This document shows positions 44,713 through 53,022 of a DNA stretch of 64,000 nucleotides, one piece after another. The notes beneath the pieces were generated by a model. That model did no database searches. It saw only the letters and a program-made list of their open reading frames with translations, and was not told where the DNA came from. Each line of letters opens with the position of its first letter. The stretch's first letter is position 1. This DNA is from JAIPDZ01 sp034522175 (GTDB lineage: Bacteria > Desulfobacterota > DSM-4660 > Desulfatiglandales > Desulfatiglandaceae), in the NCBI GenBank assembly GCA_034522175.1, contig JAXHLQ010000001.1, positions 1,860,001-1,924,000 of the forward strand, given 5' to 3'. The translations under genes were made by a program, and so were the position numbers.

Positions 44713-44785
44713 ATTTAGGACAAACTGATTTGATGAAAATGAATAATGGCAAGATAATTTGGGACAAAATAATTAAGAAATGATT
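44701..44785. repeat. Family-1 repeats, two cores
   Basis: ACAAAATAATT, TAGGA, CAAACTGATT and CAAGATAATT, TGGGA, CAAAATAATT. The second core contains the TAA stop codon of the ATPase gene. Confidence 0.85.
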
Positions 44786-46335
44786 GAGGGTTTCCTGCCC
44801 TTCATCTCCTCAATTTTGTAGTCCGTGATATTTTTTTCGTGGCTGTCAAAATTGATGCCCAAGAGATAAATTCTTGCGGCCTGTTCCATATATTTTTCAT
44901 AATACCGCTTTTCTTTTATCTGCTGGATGGGGTCTTGTTGAGTGTCAACCTTGAATTCGATGATCACGACGTTGTCATTTGTTTTTAACGTCATATCGAT
45001 TCTTCCCCTGTTGGTGGTGTCCTCAGGGATCACTGGATAGCCGAGGGCTGAAAGGTAGACAAATATGACGCTGGCGTAATAGCCTTCATATTGGGAGATG
45101 ATGTTGTTTGCATAGTTTTGATAGGGAATTGTGGCAAAAATCGTTTTCAGGATGCTCACAAACAGGTCAAAATCGCATTCCCTGAGTGCTTTTTGCATAT
45201 TATGCTTATGGGTGATTTTTTCATGCCTTTGGTTTGTCAAATAGTCGATGAAGAACTGGTTCAGGGAAAATTGAATCTCAAGGTTGGGCAGGGTCAGACG
45301 ATAACTAACAGCGCCGAATTCATCAGTGATTCGGTTTTCAAAAGTCAGATAACCGGTTTGCCATAATAGAGCGAGTAAGTCGATGTATTCCACGTCAAAG
45401 GCATCCAAACTCTCTTCCGATATAACAGCTTCTTCAATTTGAGGGATGGAGTAGTTGCCTTCTTCGAGTTTCTTGATCAAAAAGCTGGGATTTCCCGTAT
45501 TCCACCAGTAATTTCTATATTCAAGCCCTTTAGATATAAATAAAAGAATATCAAACGGATTATAAACCCTTTCTCCGAAATAGTAGTAGCCGTTGTACCA
45601 GCGTTTTACCAAATCAAGATTGGCATCTTTTAGATGCTCGGCAAAAACCTTTTTCAGGTCTTGATGCGTATACCCGCAGATTTCTCCAAAATTTGCATCG
45701 ACCGTAATATCCTCCAGATTATTCAATCCGCTGAACAGGTTCATTTTTGAGAATTTGCTCACGCCGGTGATAAAGACAAATCGGACAAGATTATCGTTAT
45801 CTTTGATTACTGAATAAAAGTTCTTCAAAATATGTCTGGCCCTTAATGCGTATCCTTTATTGGTGATATTGTCCAAAATGGGTTTGTCGTATTCATCGAT
45901 GAGGATGACGACGCGTTCGTTGTATTGGGCATGGGTATTGAAAATGAGTTCCTGAAAGGAGGTCCTGTAATCGTCCGTGAGCGGGCTTTCGATTTTCAGG
46001 TCGCGTATGTTGCGTCTAAAATTATTCCTTATCTCATTTAAAACCAGGTTCTCTTCAATATAGTCGCCACTGCCAAAGGTGATCCGGATTACCGGATGCG
46101 GTTTGAATGAGTGTTTGTCATAGATGTAAAGGCCCTTGAATAGCTCCTTGTTCCCTCTGAAGATTTCAGCCAGGGTATCGAGGAAGAGACTTTTGCCGAA
46201 TCGTCTGGGGCGGGACAAAAAGTAGTATTGCCCACTGCTGATCAGCTTATGTGCAAAATAGGTTTTGTCCACATAAGCGTAGTTGTCCTCGATTATCTTG
46301 GTGAAGGTCTGAATGCCGATGGGAAGCTTTTTCAT
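44773..46335 (-). CDS. AAA-ATPase-like protein with PD-(D/E)xK nuclease domain
   Basis: The protein is 520 residues. FLSRPRRFGKSLFLDTLAEI is the Walker A-like region of AAA-ATPase_like (PF09820), and ERVVILIDEYDKPILD is the Walker B. FVFITGVSKFSKMNLFSGLN follows. The C-terminal DUF1703/PD-(D/E)xK domain has NRGRIDMTLKTNDNVVIIEF and KRYYEKYMEQAARIYLLGIN, with Asp, Glu and Lys in nuclease positions. The family is widespread in Bacteroidota and Desulfobacterota, and its role is unknown. Both its start and its stop abut family-1 repeats, and no ribosome-binding site is obvious. Confidence 0.8.
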   Translation of the reverse strand: MKKLPIGIQTFTKIIEDNYAYVDKTYFAHKLISSGQYYFLSRPRRFGKSLFLDTLAEIFRGNKELFKGLYIYDKHSFKPHPVIRITFGSGDYIEENLVLNEIRNNFRRNIRDLKIESPLTDDYRTSFQELIFNTHAQYNERVVILIDEYDKPILDNITNKGYALRARHILKNFYSVIKDNDNLVRFVFITGVSKFSKMNLFSGLNNLEDITVDANFGEICGYTHQDLKKVFAEHLKDANLDLVKRWYNGYYYFGERVYNPFDILLFISKGLEYRNYWWNTGNPSFLIKKLEEGNYSIPQIEEAVISEESLDAFDVEYIDLLALLWQTGYLTFENRITDEFGAVSYRLTLPNLEIQFSLNQFFIDYLTNQRHEKITHKHNMQKALRECDFDLFVSILKTIFATIPYQNYANNIISQYEGYYASVIFVYLSALGYPVIPEDTTNRGRIDMTLKTNDNVVIIEFKVDTQQDPIQQIKEKRYYEKYMEQAARIYLLGINFDSHEKNITDYKIEEMKGRKPSIIS

Positions 46336-46341
46336 GATGTC

Positions 46342-46430
46342 AAAACAGTCAAAATAATTGGGGGCAAAATGGTTAAGTGAAAAAAATTAGGGAAAGACCG
46401 TCAAAATTATTTAGGACAAAATGATTAGTT
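46342..46430. repeat. Family-1 repeats, two cores
   Basis: TCAAAATAATT, GGGGG, CAAAATGGTT upstream of the ATPase start, and TCAAAATTATT, TAGGA, CAAAATGATTAG, whose last TAA (reverse strand) is the asnB stop. The repeats fill the whole spacer. Confidence 0.9.
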
Positions 46431-48315
46431 TTCGATATAAAGATCGTACCAAGTCTGAAATATTAAGAGGGACCAGATGGCGGTGTCGTGGATTTGTTGC
46501 CGGGTGAAATGCTCTGTGAGCAGTTTTTGGACGGTTTTCGGATTGAATATGCCATGTTTTTTGAGGTTATTCTCGGATAGTGTGTCTATAGTGTATGATT
46601 TGAGATCCGATTGGAGCCAGCGGGTCATGGGGCCCACAAAACCCTGTTTGCGGTGTTGAATCACATCCGGGGGCAGAAGAGGGGATACGGCTTTTTTGAG
46701 CAGGTACTTTTTTTGAAGCCATCTGATCTTCATCTCCGGCGGGATGGTTGCACAGAATTCCAGGAGTTTGTGGTCCAAAAACGGGACCCTGACTTCGAGA
46801 GAATGATGCATGCTCAGCCGGTCCGTGAGCGCGAGGATGTCTTCGGGCAGATAGGTCTTGATGTCGCAGTAGAATGCCCTGTTTAGGCCATTGGAAGCCT
46901 TAGGGGAATTGAAATGGGCAAACACAAGGTCTTGACAGGTCTGGACAGGGGCACGAAAGCGGGTTTTATCCGCAAAAAAATCAAGGGGGCTTTTCATCTG
47001 AGACAAGAATCCGAGATAACACCTGTCCGCTGGAAGGGAGGCGGATCGGGCAAACCGTTTGAGGTGATTTATGGTGTAGTGACCGTCCGGCCTTTCCGGC
47101 AGTTTTTCAATGACATTGTGAACCAGGGTTTTTCTCAGAAAGGTCGGGAGCCTTTTATAGGTTTCACTGAGTTGACATCCCAGATATCTCTCATATCCTC
47201 CGAAAAGCTCATCCCCGCCCAATCCTGAAAGCGCCACGGTGACGTTTTTTCTGGCGGCCCCGTACACTGCAAAGGAGGGGATGGCGGAATCATCCGCGAA
47301 GGGTTCGTCAAATGATCTGACGATCTTTTCCATGAGGCCGTGGGGGCTCGGCCACACTTCGTTTTCCCGGTGGTGAGTTGAATATTGGTTGGCCACCATG
47401 CCGTGCATATTTGCGCTCATCCAAGTAACCGCCGGTATCGCCTCCGAACCCGACGGTAAAGGTATTCACGGGACTGCCGTTGGCCTTACTCATCAAGGCA
47501 ACTATGGTGCTCGAATCGATACCACCACTGAGGAAAGCCCCGAGAGGGACTTCACTCATCAGGCGCATCTCGACCGATTGTTCCAGTAAATCCATGACGC
47601 CCTCGATGAAATAGCTCTCGTCTCTGGACCGGTCGGGTCTGAATTGGACGTCCCAGTATTGCTTATCCGCGATATCTCCATCTTGAATGGTCATGATATG
47701 GCCGGGCAGGACTTTTTGGATTTTCTTGAAAATGGTCAGGGGGGCGGGAATATAGGAGAGTGTGAAATAGGCGGCCAGGGCGTTGTCATCCATCTCCCGG
47801 GGGAAGTCTTTGCTTTGAAGGATGGCCTTCATTTCAGAGGCGAAAAGGAGCGTGTTGTTATGTCGGGCATAGAACAGGGGTTTTATGCCCAGGCGGTCCC
47901 GGGCCAGGATAAGTCTGTTTTGTCCGCCATCCCAGATGGCAATCGCGAACATGCCTCTGAGTTGGTTAACAAAATCAAGTCCGACTTCCTCGTAAAGGTG
48001 AAGGATGCTCTCGGTATCGGATTGGGTGGTGAATCGATGCCCTTTTTTGATTAAGGATTGTCGCAGGTCTTTATAGTTGTAGATCTCGCCGTTAAAGACG
48101 ACCCAGACGGTTTGGTCCTCATTGGCTATAGGTTGCCTTCCTCCGGCCACATCGATGATGCTGAGTCTTCGGATGCCGAGACCGACAGGGCCTTCCACAT
48201 AGGATCCTTCGTCATCGGGACCCCGATGGCGGAGGGTCTGGTTCATGGCGTGGATTTCGGCCGGGTTTACAGGGAGGGTATGATCAAAGTTGTATATGCC
48301 GCAGATACCACACAT
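46425..48315 (-). pseudogene. asnB: Asparagine synthase (glutamine-hydrolysing), frameshifted
   Basis: The ATG at 48315 gives MCGICGIYNFDHTLPVNPAE with Cys2. It continues through FNGEIYNYKDLRQSLIKKGH and LGAFLSGGIDSSTIVALMSK to YLDERKYAR, where the frame breaks near 47398-47408. One base too many follows GCACGG. The second frame continues MVANQYSTHHRENEVWPSPH, VTVALSGLGGDELFGGYERY and RLSMHHSLEVRVPFLDHKLL to 46425. The rejoined protein has about 630 residues and all usual motifs. No ribosome-binding site is seen between the start and the abutting family-1 repeat. It may be intact if the extra base is an error. Confidence 0.8.
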
Positions 48316-48317
48316 CA

Positions 48318-48480
48318 GACAAGATAATTTGGGGCAAAATGATTATTAAAGGGAAGAATAAAAATCATAGCAAAATTATTTAGGTCAAAATGATTAAAGT
48401 CTAAAAGAAGAGGAAAGGAAAATGATTATCGACAAATGATATAGGCAGAATCAGTTTAGGGCAAAATGATTGCACAATAA
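48318..48480. repeat. Family-1 repeats, at least three cores
   Basis: CAAGATAATT, TGGGG, CAAAATGATT abuts the asnB start. CAAAATTATT, TAGGT, CAAAATGATT lies at about 48373-48397, and AGAATCAGTT, TAGGG, CAAAATGATT at about 48447-48471. AT-rich linkers separate them. No gene was found between 48316 and 48565. Confidence 0.85.
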
Positions 48481-48565
48481 TTGTGACACGACAGTGGTCG
48501 ATAAAATAACTTAAGGTCTCTTGGTTTTTAATCCCTTTTTATCTGATTCTCGTATTGAGTATTTT

Positions 48566-48799
48566 TTATCGCAGAATCTCCTCTTCCAGTTTTTCACTGA
48601 TACTATTCAAAACGTCCCGAAAATATGTTTCCGTTGATTCATATACTTCATTTTCAATATGCTTGTGATGCGGAGAAGTAGAGATTTCCGGCCAATGAGT
48701 TGCATTATCCCAACGGCAAATCAATTTCCCAGAATTGTCGGTCCATTGATATGCATACTTTCTCTCTTTATTTTCAAAAACGAACTCTTTTACGAACAA
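48566..48799 (-). pseudogene. TumE/DUF6516-type toxin, broken at the 5' end
   Basis: LFVKEFVFENKERKYAYQWT and DNSGKLICRWDNATHWPEIS, then SPHHKHI, are the DUF6516 toxin core and its HH motif. Upstream residues RIIFTDQTK are in the same frame but no start codon is available. A short preceding frame (VDLYEQEEIYFALRRE) appears to be the shifted N-terminus. The partner antitoxin at 48866 is also cut short, so the module is likely dead. Confidence 0.55.
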
Positions 48800-48865
48800 C
48801 TTGGTTTGGTCTGTGAATATTATTCGCGCCTTAAAGCGAAATATATTTCTTCTTGTTCATAGAGG

Positions 48866-49036
48866 TCAACATGAAAGGACTTGATAATGTCTGTCCTCAG
48901 CCTCGTACTTTTCAATTTTAGCCATAAGCATAATTGATGCTTGGTTTTTTATAAATGCTTTCAGATTTTTAAACCCAAATTGGGCAATAATTGACTCAGA
49001 TCTTTCTGCAAATTTACTATCTAAAGAAGTGGTCAT
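48866..49036 (-). CDS. Truncated antitoxin-like protein (56 aa)
   Basis: GGAGG and ATG at 49036 give MTTSLDSKFAERSESIIAQF, GFKNLKAFIKNQASIMLMAK and IEKYEAED, a close relative of the 37397-37711 protein. It then ends abruptly in RHYQVLSC. About half of the family's length is missing. The TumE-like fragment follows downstream, which links the family to TumE as its probable antitoxin. Confidence 0.5.
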   Translation of the reverse strand: MTTSLDSKFAERSESIIAQFGFKNLKAFIKNQASIMLMAKIEKYEAEDRHYQVLSC

Positions 49037-49125
49037 TTTGTATCCTCCATACCTGAGTTAACATTTTTCAGATTTTAGGCCTTTAGCACTTGCTCACGAT
49101 TCAGAAACAAGCTTTGCCATTTTGT

Positions 49126-49270
49126 CTTGCCCTCGCCCCAATTCATTATCAATCTCTTAATCATTCTGTCCTGAATCATTTTGCCAATGTCCATTTTTTA
49201 ATTATTTTGTCCTAAATTATCTTGCGTTATGCCCTTCTTTTAATCATCTTGCCCTGAATCATTTTGTCTG
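49126..49270. repeat. Family-1 repeat block, opposite orientation
   Basis: On the plus strand the block reads as the complement: AATCATTCTGTCCTG, AATCATTTTG, AATTATTTTGTCCTA, AATTATCTTG and AATCATTTTGTC. There are four or five cores in a row. The last one ends three bases after the GT2 stop codon at 49271. Confidence 0.85.
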
Positions 49271-50416
49271 TTATCTACTGGGCTTCCAAGAGGTATACCG
49301 CTTCCCTATCAAATACTCTATCCATCCCATGAAGTAGGCCACATTAACTGTAAGAAACATCCCACATATGCCTATCAACTTTGACTTATGCTTTTTTGTT
49401 CGCAGTAAACCGACGAGAGAAAAGAAATAGAATAGGACCTGCAGCACGAGGGTGACCTTGTAGAATGCAATGTCTCCAAAGGCCAGGAATCCATTCGTTA
49501 TCAAGAGGATCAACAGAAAGAAAGGTGTCAGGAATTTCATGATTTTGTGTGAAAAAAGCTTGAAAGCAAAAAGGGGATATTGAAAAGGGTTTAACAGGTG
49601 ATTGTGGTTGAAAATGGCCCGCAAAGTCCTATTGGTAATGCGGACCTGTCTTTTGAATTCTGCCGTTCGCCCTGCGAATTCTTCGGTGCAGAACACGGAT
49701 GGTTCCAGCATGCCCCGGTAGCCTTGTGATATGACATGAAAGGGGATGACCAGGTCATTGATGTCCTCAGGCTGTAGCGCTGAAAAAAAGGTTTTTCGCA
49801 TGGCAAAGACGGCACCGTCAGCCCCCACGCAGGAGCCGGTTCGGGTTTCCAGGGATTTGGTCCATCTCTCAAGACGGGAATAAAAGCCTGTAGCATCCTC
49901 AGAGTTATCTTTAGAGGGCGAGACGTATTTTGTGCTGCCGGTCACAAAACCAATATCAGGATCGACAAAGGGGCGGACGATCCGGCGTATGACGTTTTTG
50001 TCGTAGAATGAATTGGCATCCGAGAAAAGGATGATCTCCCCACGGAGATTGGGGACAAACTCGTTGAGGCAGGCGGTTTTGCCTTTGTGTTGTTGGGAGA
50101 TGCAAGGGGTAATTTTGTTCGATTGTTCTGCAAAATGATGAATGATTTCATTTGTCTTGTCTGTGGAGCCGTCTGAAATGACGGCAATTTTCACAAGATG
50201 ATTCGGATAATCCAGGGACCGGGCATTCTCCAGCTTTCTGGGAAGGATTTCTTCTTCGTTGAAGGCGGAGATGGCCAGACTCACCGAGGGTGTGATATCG
50301 GCTTTCTTAATGGGGGCACTCATAAAAAACGAGATTAACCACAGGATTAGGGGATATCCTGCGTAGGCATAGACGATAGAGAATACACTGAGCCAGAAAA
50401 GGATTTCTAATGGCAA
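49271..50416 (-). CDS. GT2-family membrane glycosyltransferase
   Basis: The protein is 381 residues with an N-terminal helix (residues 5-30), then PSVSLAISAFNEEEILPRKL, KIAVISDGSTDKTNEIIHHF, GEIILFSDANSFYDKNVI (DxD-like) and RQVRITNRTLRAI (Q-x-x-R-x type motif). Three C-terminal helices follow. It is a membrane glycosyltransferase of the EpsI/CelA-like kind. The start is TTG 50416 inside a family-1 repeat with no ribosome-binding site; relatives start at the same place with ATG, so the repeat seems to have replaced the natural leader. Confidence 0.8.
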   Translation of the reverse strand: MPLEILFWLSVFSIVYAYAGYPLILWLISFFMSAPIKKADITPSVSLAISAFNEEEILPRKLENARSLDYPNHLVKIAVISDGSTDKTNEIIHHFAEQSNKITPCISQQHKGKTACLNEFVPNLRGEIILFSDANSFYDKNVIRRIVRPFVDPDIGFVTGSTKYVSPSKDNSEDATGFYSRLERWTKSLETRTGSCVGADGAVFAMRKTFFSALQPEDINDLVIPFHVISQGYRGMLEPSVFCTEEFAGRTAEFKRQVRITNRTLRAIFNHNHLLNPFQYPLFAFKLFSHKIMKFLTPFFLLILLITNGFLAFGDIAFYKVTLVLQVLFYFFSLVGLLRTKKHKSKLIGICGMFLTVNVAYFMGWIEYLIGKRYTSWKPSR

Positions 50417-50440
50417 AATAATTTAGGGCAAAATGATTAG
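50410..50440. repeat. Family-1 repeat overlapping the GT2 start
   Basis: GGCAAAATAATT, TAGGG, CAAAATGATTAG. The TTG start codon (reverse strand) lies within the first half unit. Confidence 0.9.
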
Positions 50441-50546
50441 GAACTAAAAATAATTCGACCGTCAAAAATAAAATTAGCGTTCACTGGCATGTAAGATGGT
50501 GAGGCCTATTATTGCTTCATTTTCATAACGAATAATTCTTTCGGGA

Positions 50547-51767
50547 TCAGATTCTCCGAGTTTGTTTAATTGCATTTCTTATTTCTCTTGTGATTTTCAT
50601 TATATCCGTTTTTTTGACAAAGGGATGAACCGGTAATGTGATAAGTTGTTGACTGTATTTTTTTGCTACCGGAAACTCCTGACCTGCAAACATATTTCTG
50701 AGTTCTTCGATGCCATTGATTGTATCGGGATAGGTAGGCATAATTCCAAGGCCTTTAATTTCGCTCTGCTTCAAAATGGCCTTCCTTAACGAAGGGTCAT
50801 CGACGTTTACTGGGAACCGGATAAGATCTGAATCAGGGTAAGCGTCGACGGCTGATAATTCATTGGTTTTTAGACTCTTGAGCAGGTTCACCCATGCTTT
50901 TGCGTTCCTCGAACGGCGATTCTGAAATTTGCTAATCTTTTTTTTCCATGATTTTGCCATGCCGGCCTGAAAAGGGGACATTTTTCGAATCTTGAAGTTA
51001 GGGTCATAAATTGTCTCCCCGAGATTGAGACACGGCAGTGCCTTGGGAAACCAAAAAAGTGACGGCCGCATCAGTAGGGTTAATGACACTGCCTCAATCA
51101 TCAATCTGAGTATTTCAAGAGTATGGTAAGGCGACGCATCGTTTAAAAGTGCGGATATGTTTTGAGCGATATCATCTCTGTTTGTCAGGATGACGCCGCC
51201 TTCTACGGTGGAGATCGCTTTTCCTCGTCCCAGGCTGAAAAAACTCACATCACCAAAGGTTCCCAGTTTCTCGCCTTCCCATTTTCCTCCCATGGCTTGA
51301 GCCGCATCTTCCACAACAACGGCTTCATTATCCCCCAAAATGGATCTGAGATGGTCAATATCCGAGGGCATACCGAAAAGATGTGCAGGAATGATGCAGA
51401 GCAATGAGTTGTTGATGGTTTTGGATAACTGACCGAAATCGAAATCCAGTTTTTCAGTATCCATGTCGCATAATTCTATCTTGAGCCCGGCGCGGACAAT
51501 GGCTGAGGGAACGGAGTAACAGGTGAAAGCTGGAATGATAACTTGGTCTTTGTCAGGATATAAGTTCTTGAGTGCATTCAGAATCAGGGTCAGGGCCGCT
51601 TTTCCGGAAGAGACCAGAAAGCAGTATTTGACGTCAAAGTAGTCTTTAAGTTCCGTCTCGAAGCGCAAGAGCCCTTGGCGGCCATGATGCAGGGCTGAGA
51701 TGCCCGACAGAATATCTCGCAGATAGATGGGGGCAGCAGCAGGGGGAAGGGTTCTTCTCATACGCAT
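50547..51767 (-). CDS. DegT/DnrJ/EryC1/StrS-family aminotransferase
   Basis: The protein is 406 residues. FLVSSGKAALTLILNALKNL is the cofactor-phosphate region. VIIPAFTCYSVPSAIVRAGL and VVVEDAAQAMGGKWEGEKLG, with its conserved Asp, are family motifs. VSFFSLGRGKAISTVEGGVI has the PLP-binding Lys in GRGKAIS. These enzymes add an amino group to nucleotide sugars. The substrate is not determined. It lies between a repeat-rich spacer and the FemAB-like gene. Confidence 0.85.
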   Translation of the reverse strand: MRMRRTLPPAAAPIYLRDILSGISALHHGRQGLLRFETELKDYFDVKYCFLVSSGKAALTLILNALKNLYPDKDQVIIPAFTCYSVPSAIVRAGLKIELCDMDTEKLDFDFGQLSKTINNSLLCIIPAHLFGMPSDIDHLRSILGDNEAVVVEDAAQAMGGKWEGEKLGTFGDVSFFSLGRGKAISTVEGGVILTNRDDIAQNISALLNDASPYHTLEILRLMIEAVSLTLLMRPSLFWFPKALPCLNLGETIYDPNFKIRKMSPFQAGMAKSWKKKISKFQNRRSRNAKAWVNLLKSLKTNELSAVDAYPDSDLIRFPVNVDDPSLRKAILKQSEIKGLGIMPTYPDTINGIEELRNMFAGQEFPVAKKYSQQLITLPVHPFVKKTDIMKITREIRNAIKQTRRI

Positions 51768-51780
51768 GGGCTTTCAACCA

Positions 51781-51855
51781 TATTTCCTGGCACAGATTTC
51801 ACGCATCTCACTGTTTCTTCTCCTAACCCTAATTATTTTGCCTTAATCGATTATA
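51781..51855. repeat. Mixed repeats: family-3 word and family-1 core
   Basis: GGCACAGATTTCACGCATCTC is a third dispersed repeat type. AATTATTTTGCCTTAATCGATTA at 51830-51854 is a family-1 core whose end overlaps the stop codon of the FemAB-like gene. Confidence 0.7.
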
Positions 51856-52936
51856 ATCCAATATGTTTTCTGATCATCGGCCCTATGGCCCGTGTGACGG
51901 GAACCGGCATTTTTTGCCAGTACTTGATGAGGGGTTCAAACCTGGATTTGTCATCTGGTGCGTCAGCAAGTTGATGATCATTCAGCGAAATATAGTGCCA
52001 GTGCAATGGGTTGGGTTTTGCGCCCCATTGTTTCTTGAATTTGTATGTGCCCTCACCGGGGGTCGATCGGCCGAAATCAAACCTGGCAAAAGCGTTGTTG
52101 CAGGCGTATTCCAACATGGTCCAGTAGAGCAACATGTTGGGACTAAGTCGGCTGTATTCACGAAGTGCCGAGGCCCAGGGGTTTTCTAATACCTCATTAA
52201 AGCCGATGGTCAAGCTGCAGGCCATGGGTTGCTTATCCCTATACACGACAACGATTCTTGCCTGGTTTGGAAATTCTGCAAGAACGTGTCTTACGATTTT
52301 CTCGGAATGAACAGGGGAACCCAGATCCCTCATGTTTTTGGAGAAAACTGTATAGAAATCTTTCAACAATTCTTCACTGCCCACTTTGGCAAACAGTCCC
52401 TCTTTCATGGGCTTTTTGATCTGGTTCCTCAACTTTGCTTTGAAGGACTTCATCAATGCTTCGGAGTGATCAGGTAGATCAAGGAGCATTCGCACCTTGT
52501 GCGACCTGCTCACCACAGGAACACAGTTTGTTGAGTTGAGGCGAGAGGGGAGATGACTGTGGCGGAGTTCAATGGTATGAGCCTTTAGTTTTTGCCCGAG
52601 TTTTATGGCGCGCGTTAGAAGATCCTGTCCAATTTCATCATCGTCAGCCAGGATACCCCCAAGATCGACATAGGGCATGGATATGAGGCTGTTGCCGAAG
52701 AAAAGGCTTTTGAGGTGTACGAGAGGAAGAACGCCGACGAGGTGGGTATTGGGTATTGGGTATTGGGAATCCCTCTCTTTGATGGCGGTGAGGTAGTAGG
52801 TTTGGTGGCCATAGGTCTTTTCAATGACGTTACGCCAGCCGTACAGGTGATAGAGCGTGGCCTGTGGATGCCTGTTTACGTATTCATCCCAGGCCGGCGC
52901 CTCGTTTGCTTGAATTGCCCTAATCTGCATTCGCAT
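51851..52936 (-). CDS. FemAB-like protein, XrtA/PEP-CTERM-associated type
   Basis: The protein is 361 residues. QATLYHLYGWRNVIEKTYGH is the N-terminal GNAT-like block. SMPYVDLGGILADDDEIGQD, FKAKLRNQIKKPMKEGLF and NMLLYWTMLEYACNNAFARF are FemAB-family features. FDFGRSTPGEGTYKFKKQWG is the clearest mark of the exosortase-A-associated subgroup. Members probably attach an amino acid or acyl group to a glycan precursor. An in-frame expansion, RDSQYPIPNTHLVG, comes from the GGGTATT tandem repeat at 52744-52768. Confidence 0.75.
   Translation of the reverse strand: MRMQIRAIQANEAPAWDEYVNRHPQATLYHLYGWRNVIEKTYGHQTYYLTAIKERDSQYPIPNTHLVGVLPLVHLKSLFFGNSLISMPYVDLGGILADDDEIGQDLLTRAIKLGQKLKAHTIELRHSHLPSRLNSTNCVPVVSRSHKVRMLLDLPDHSEALMKSFKAKLRNQIKKPMKEGLFAKVGSEELLKDFYTVFSKNMRDLGSPVHSEKIVRHVLAEFPNQARIVVVYRDKQPMACSLTIGFNEVLENPWASALREYSRLSPNMLLYWTMLEYACNNAFARFDFGRSTPGEGTYKFKKQWGAKPNPLHWHYISLNDHQLADAPDDKSRFEPLIKYWQKMPVPVTRAIGPMIRKHIGL
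52744..52768. repeat. GGGTATT tandem repeat inside the FemAB-like gene
   Basis: Three and a half units of a 7-base repeat lie in frame in the coding sequence and encode QYPIPNT on the reverse strand. Confidence 0.85.
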
Positions 52937-52952
52937 ACTGCTTAAAGAAATT

Positions 52953-53022
52953 TTGGACAGGATTCACAGGATGATCAGGATTATTTTAATTATTTTGACC
53001 CAATTATTTTGTCTTATTTTGT
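52953..53022. repeat. Family-3 word and family-1 repeat inside the deacetylase 3' end
   Basis: GGACAGGATTCACAGGATG and AGGATTATTTTAATT, then TTGACCCAATTATTTTG. They lie within and immediately after the coding sequence of the deacetylase. Confidence 0.8.
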
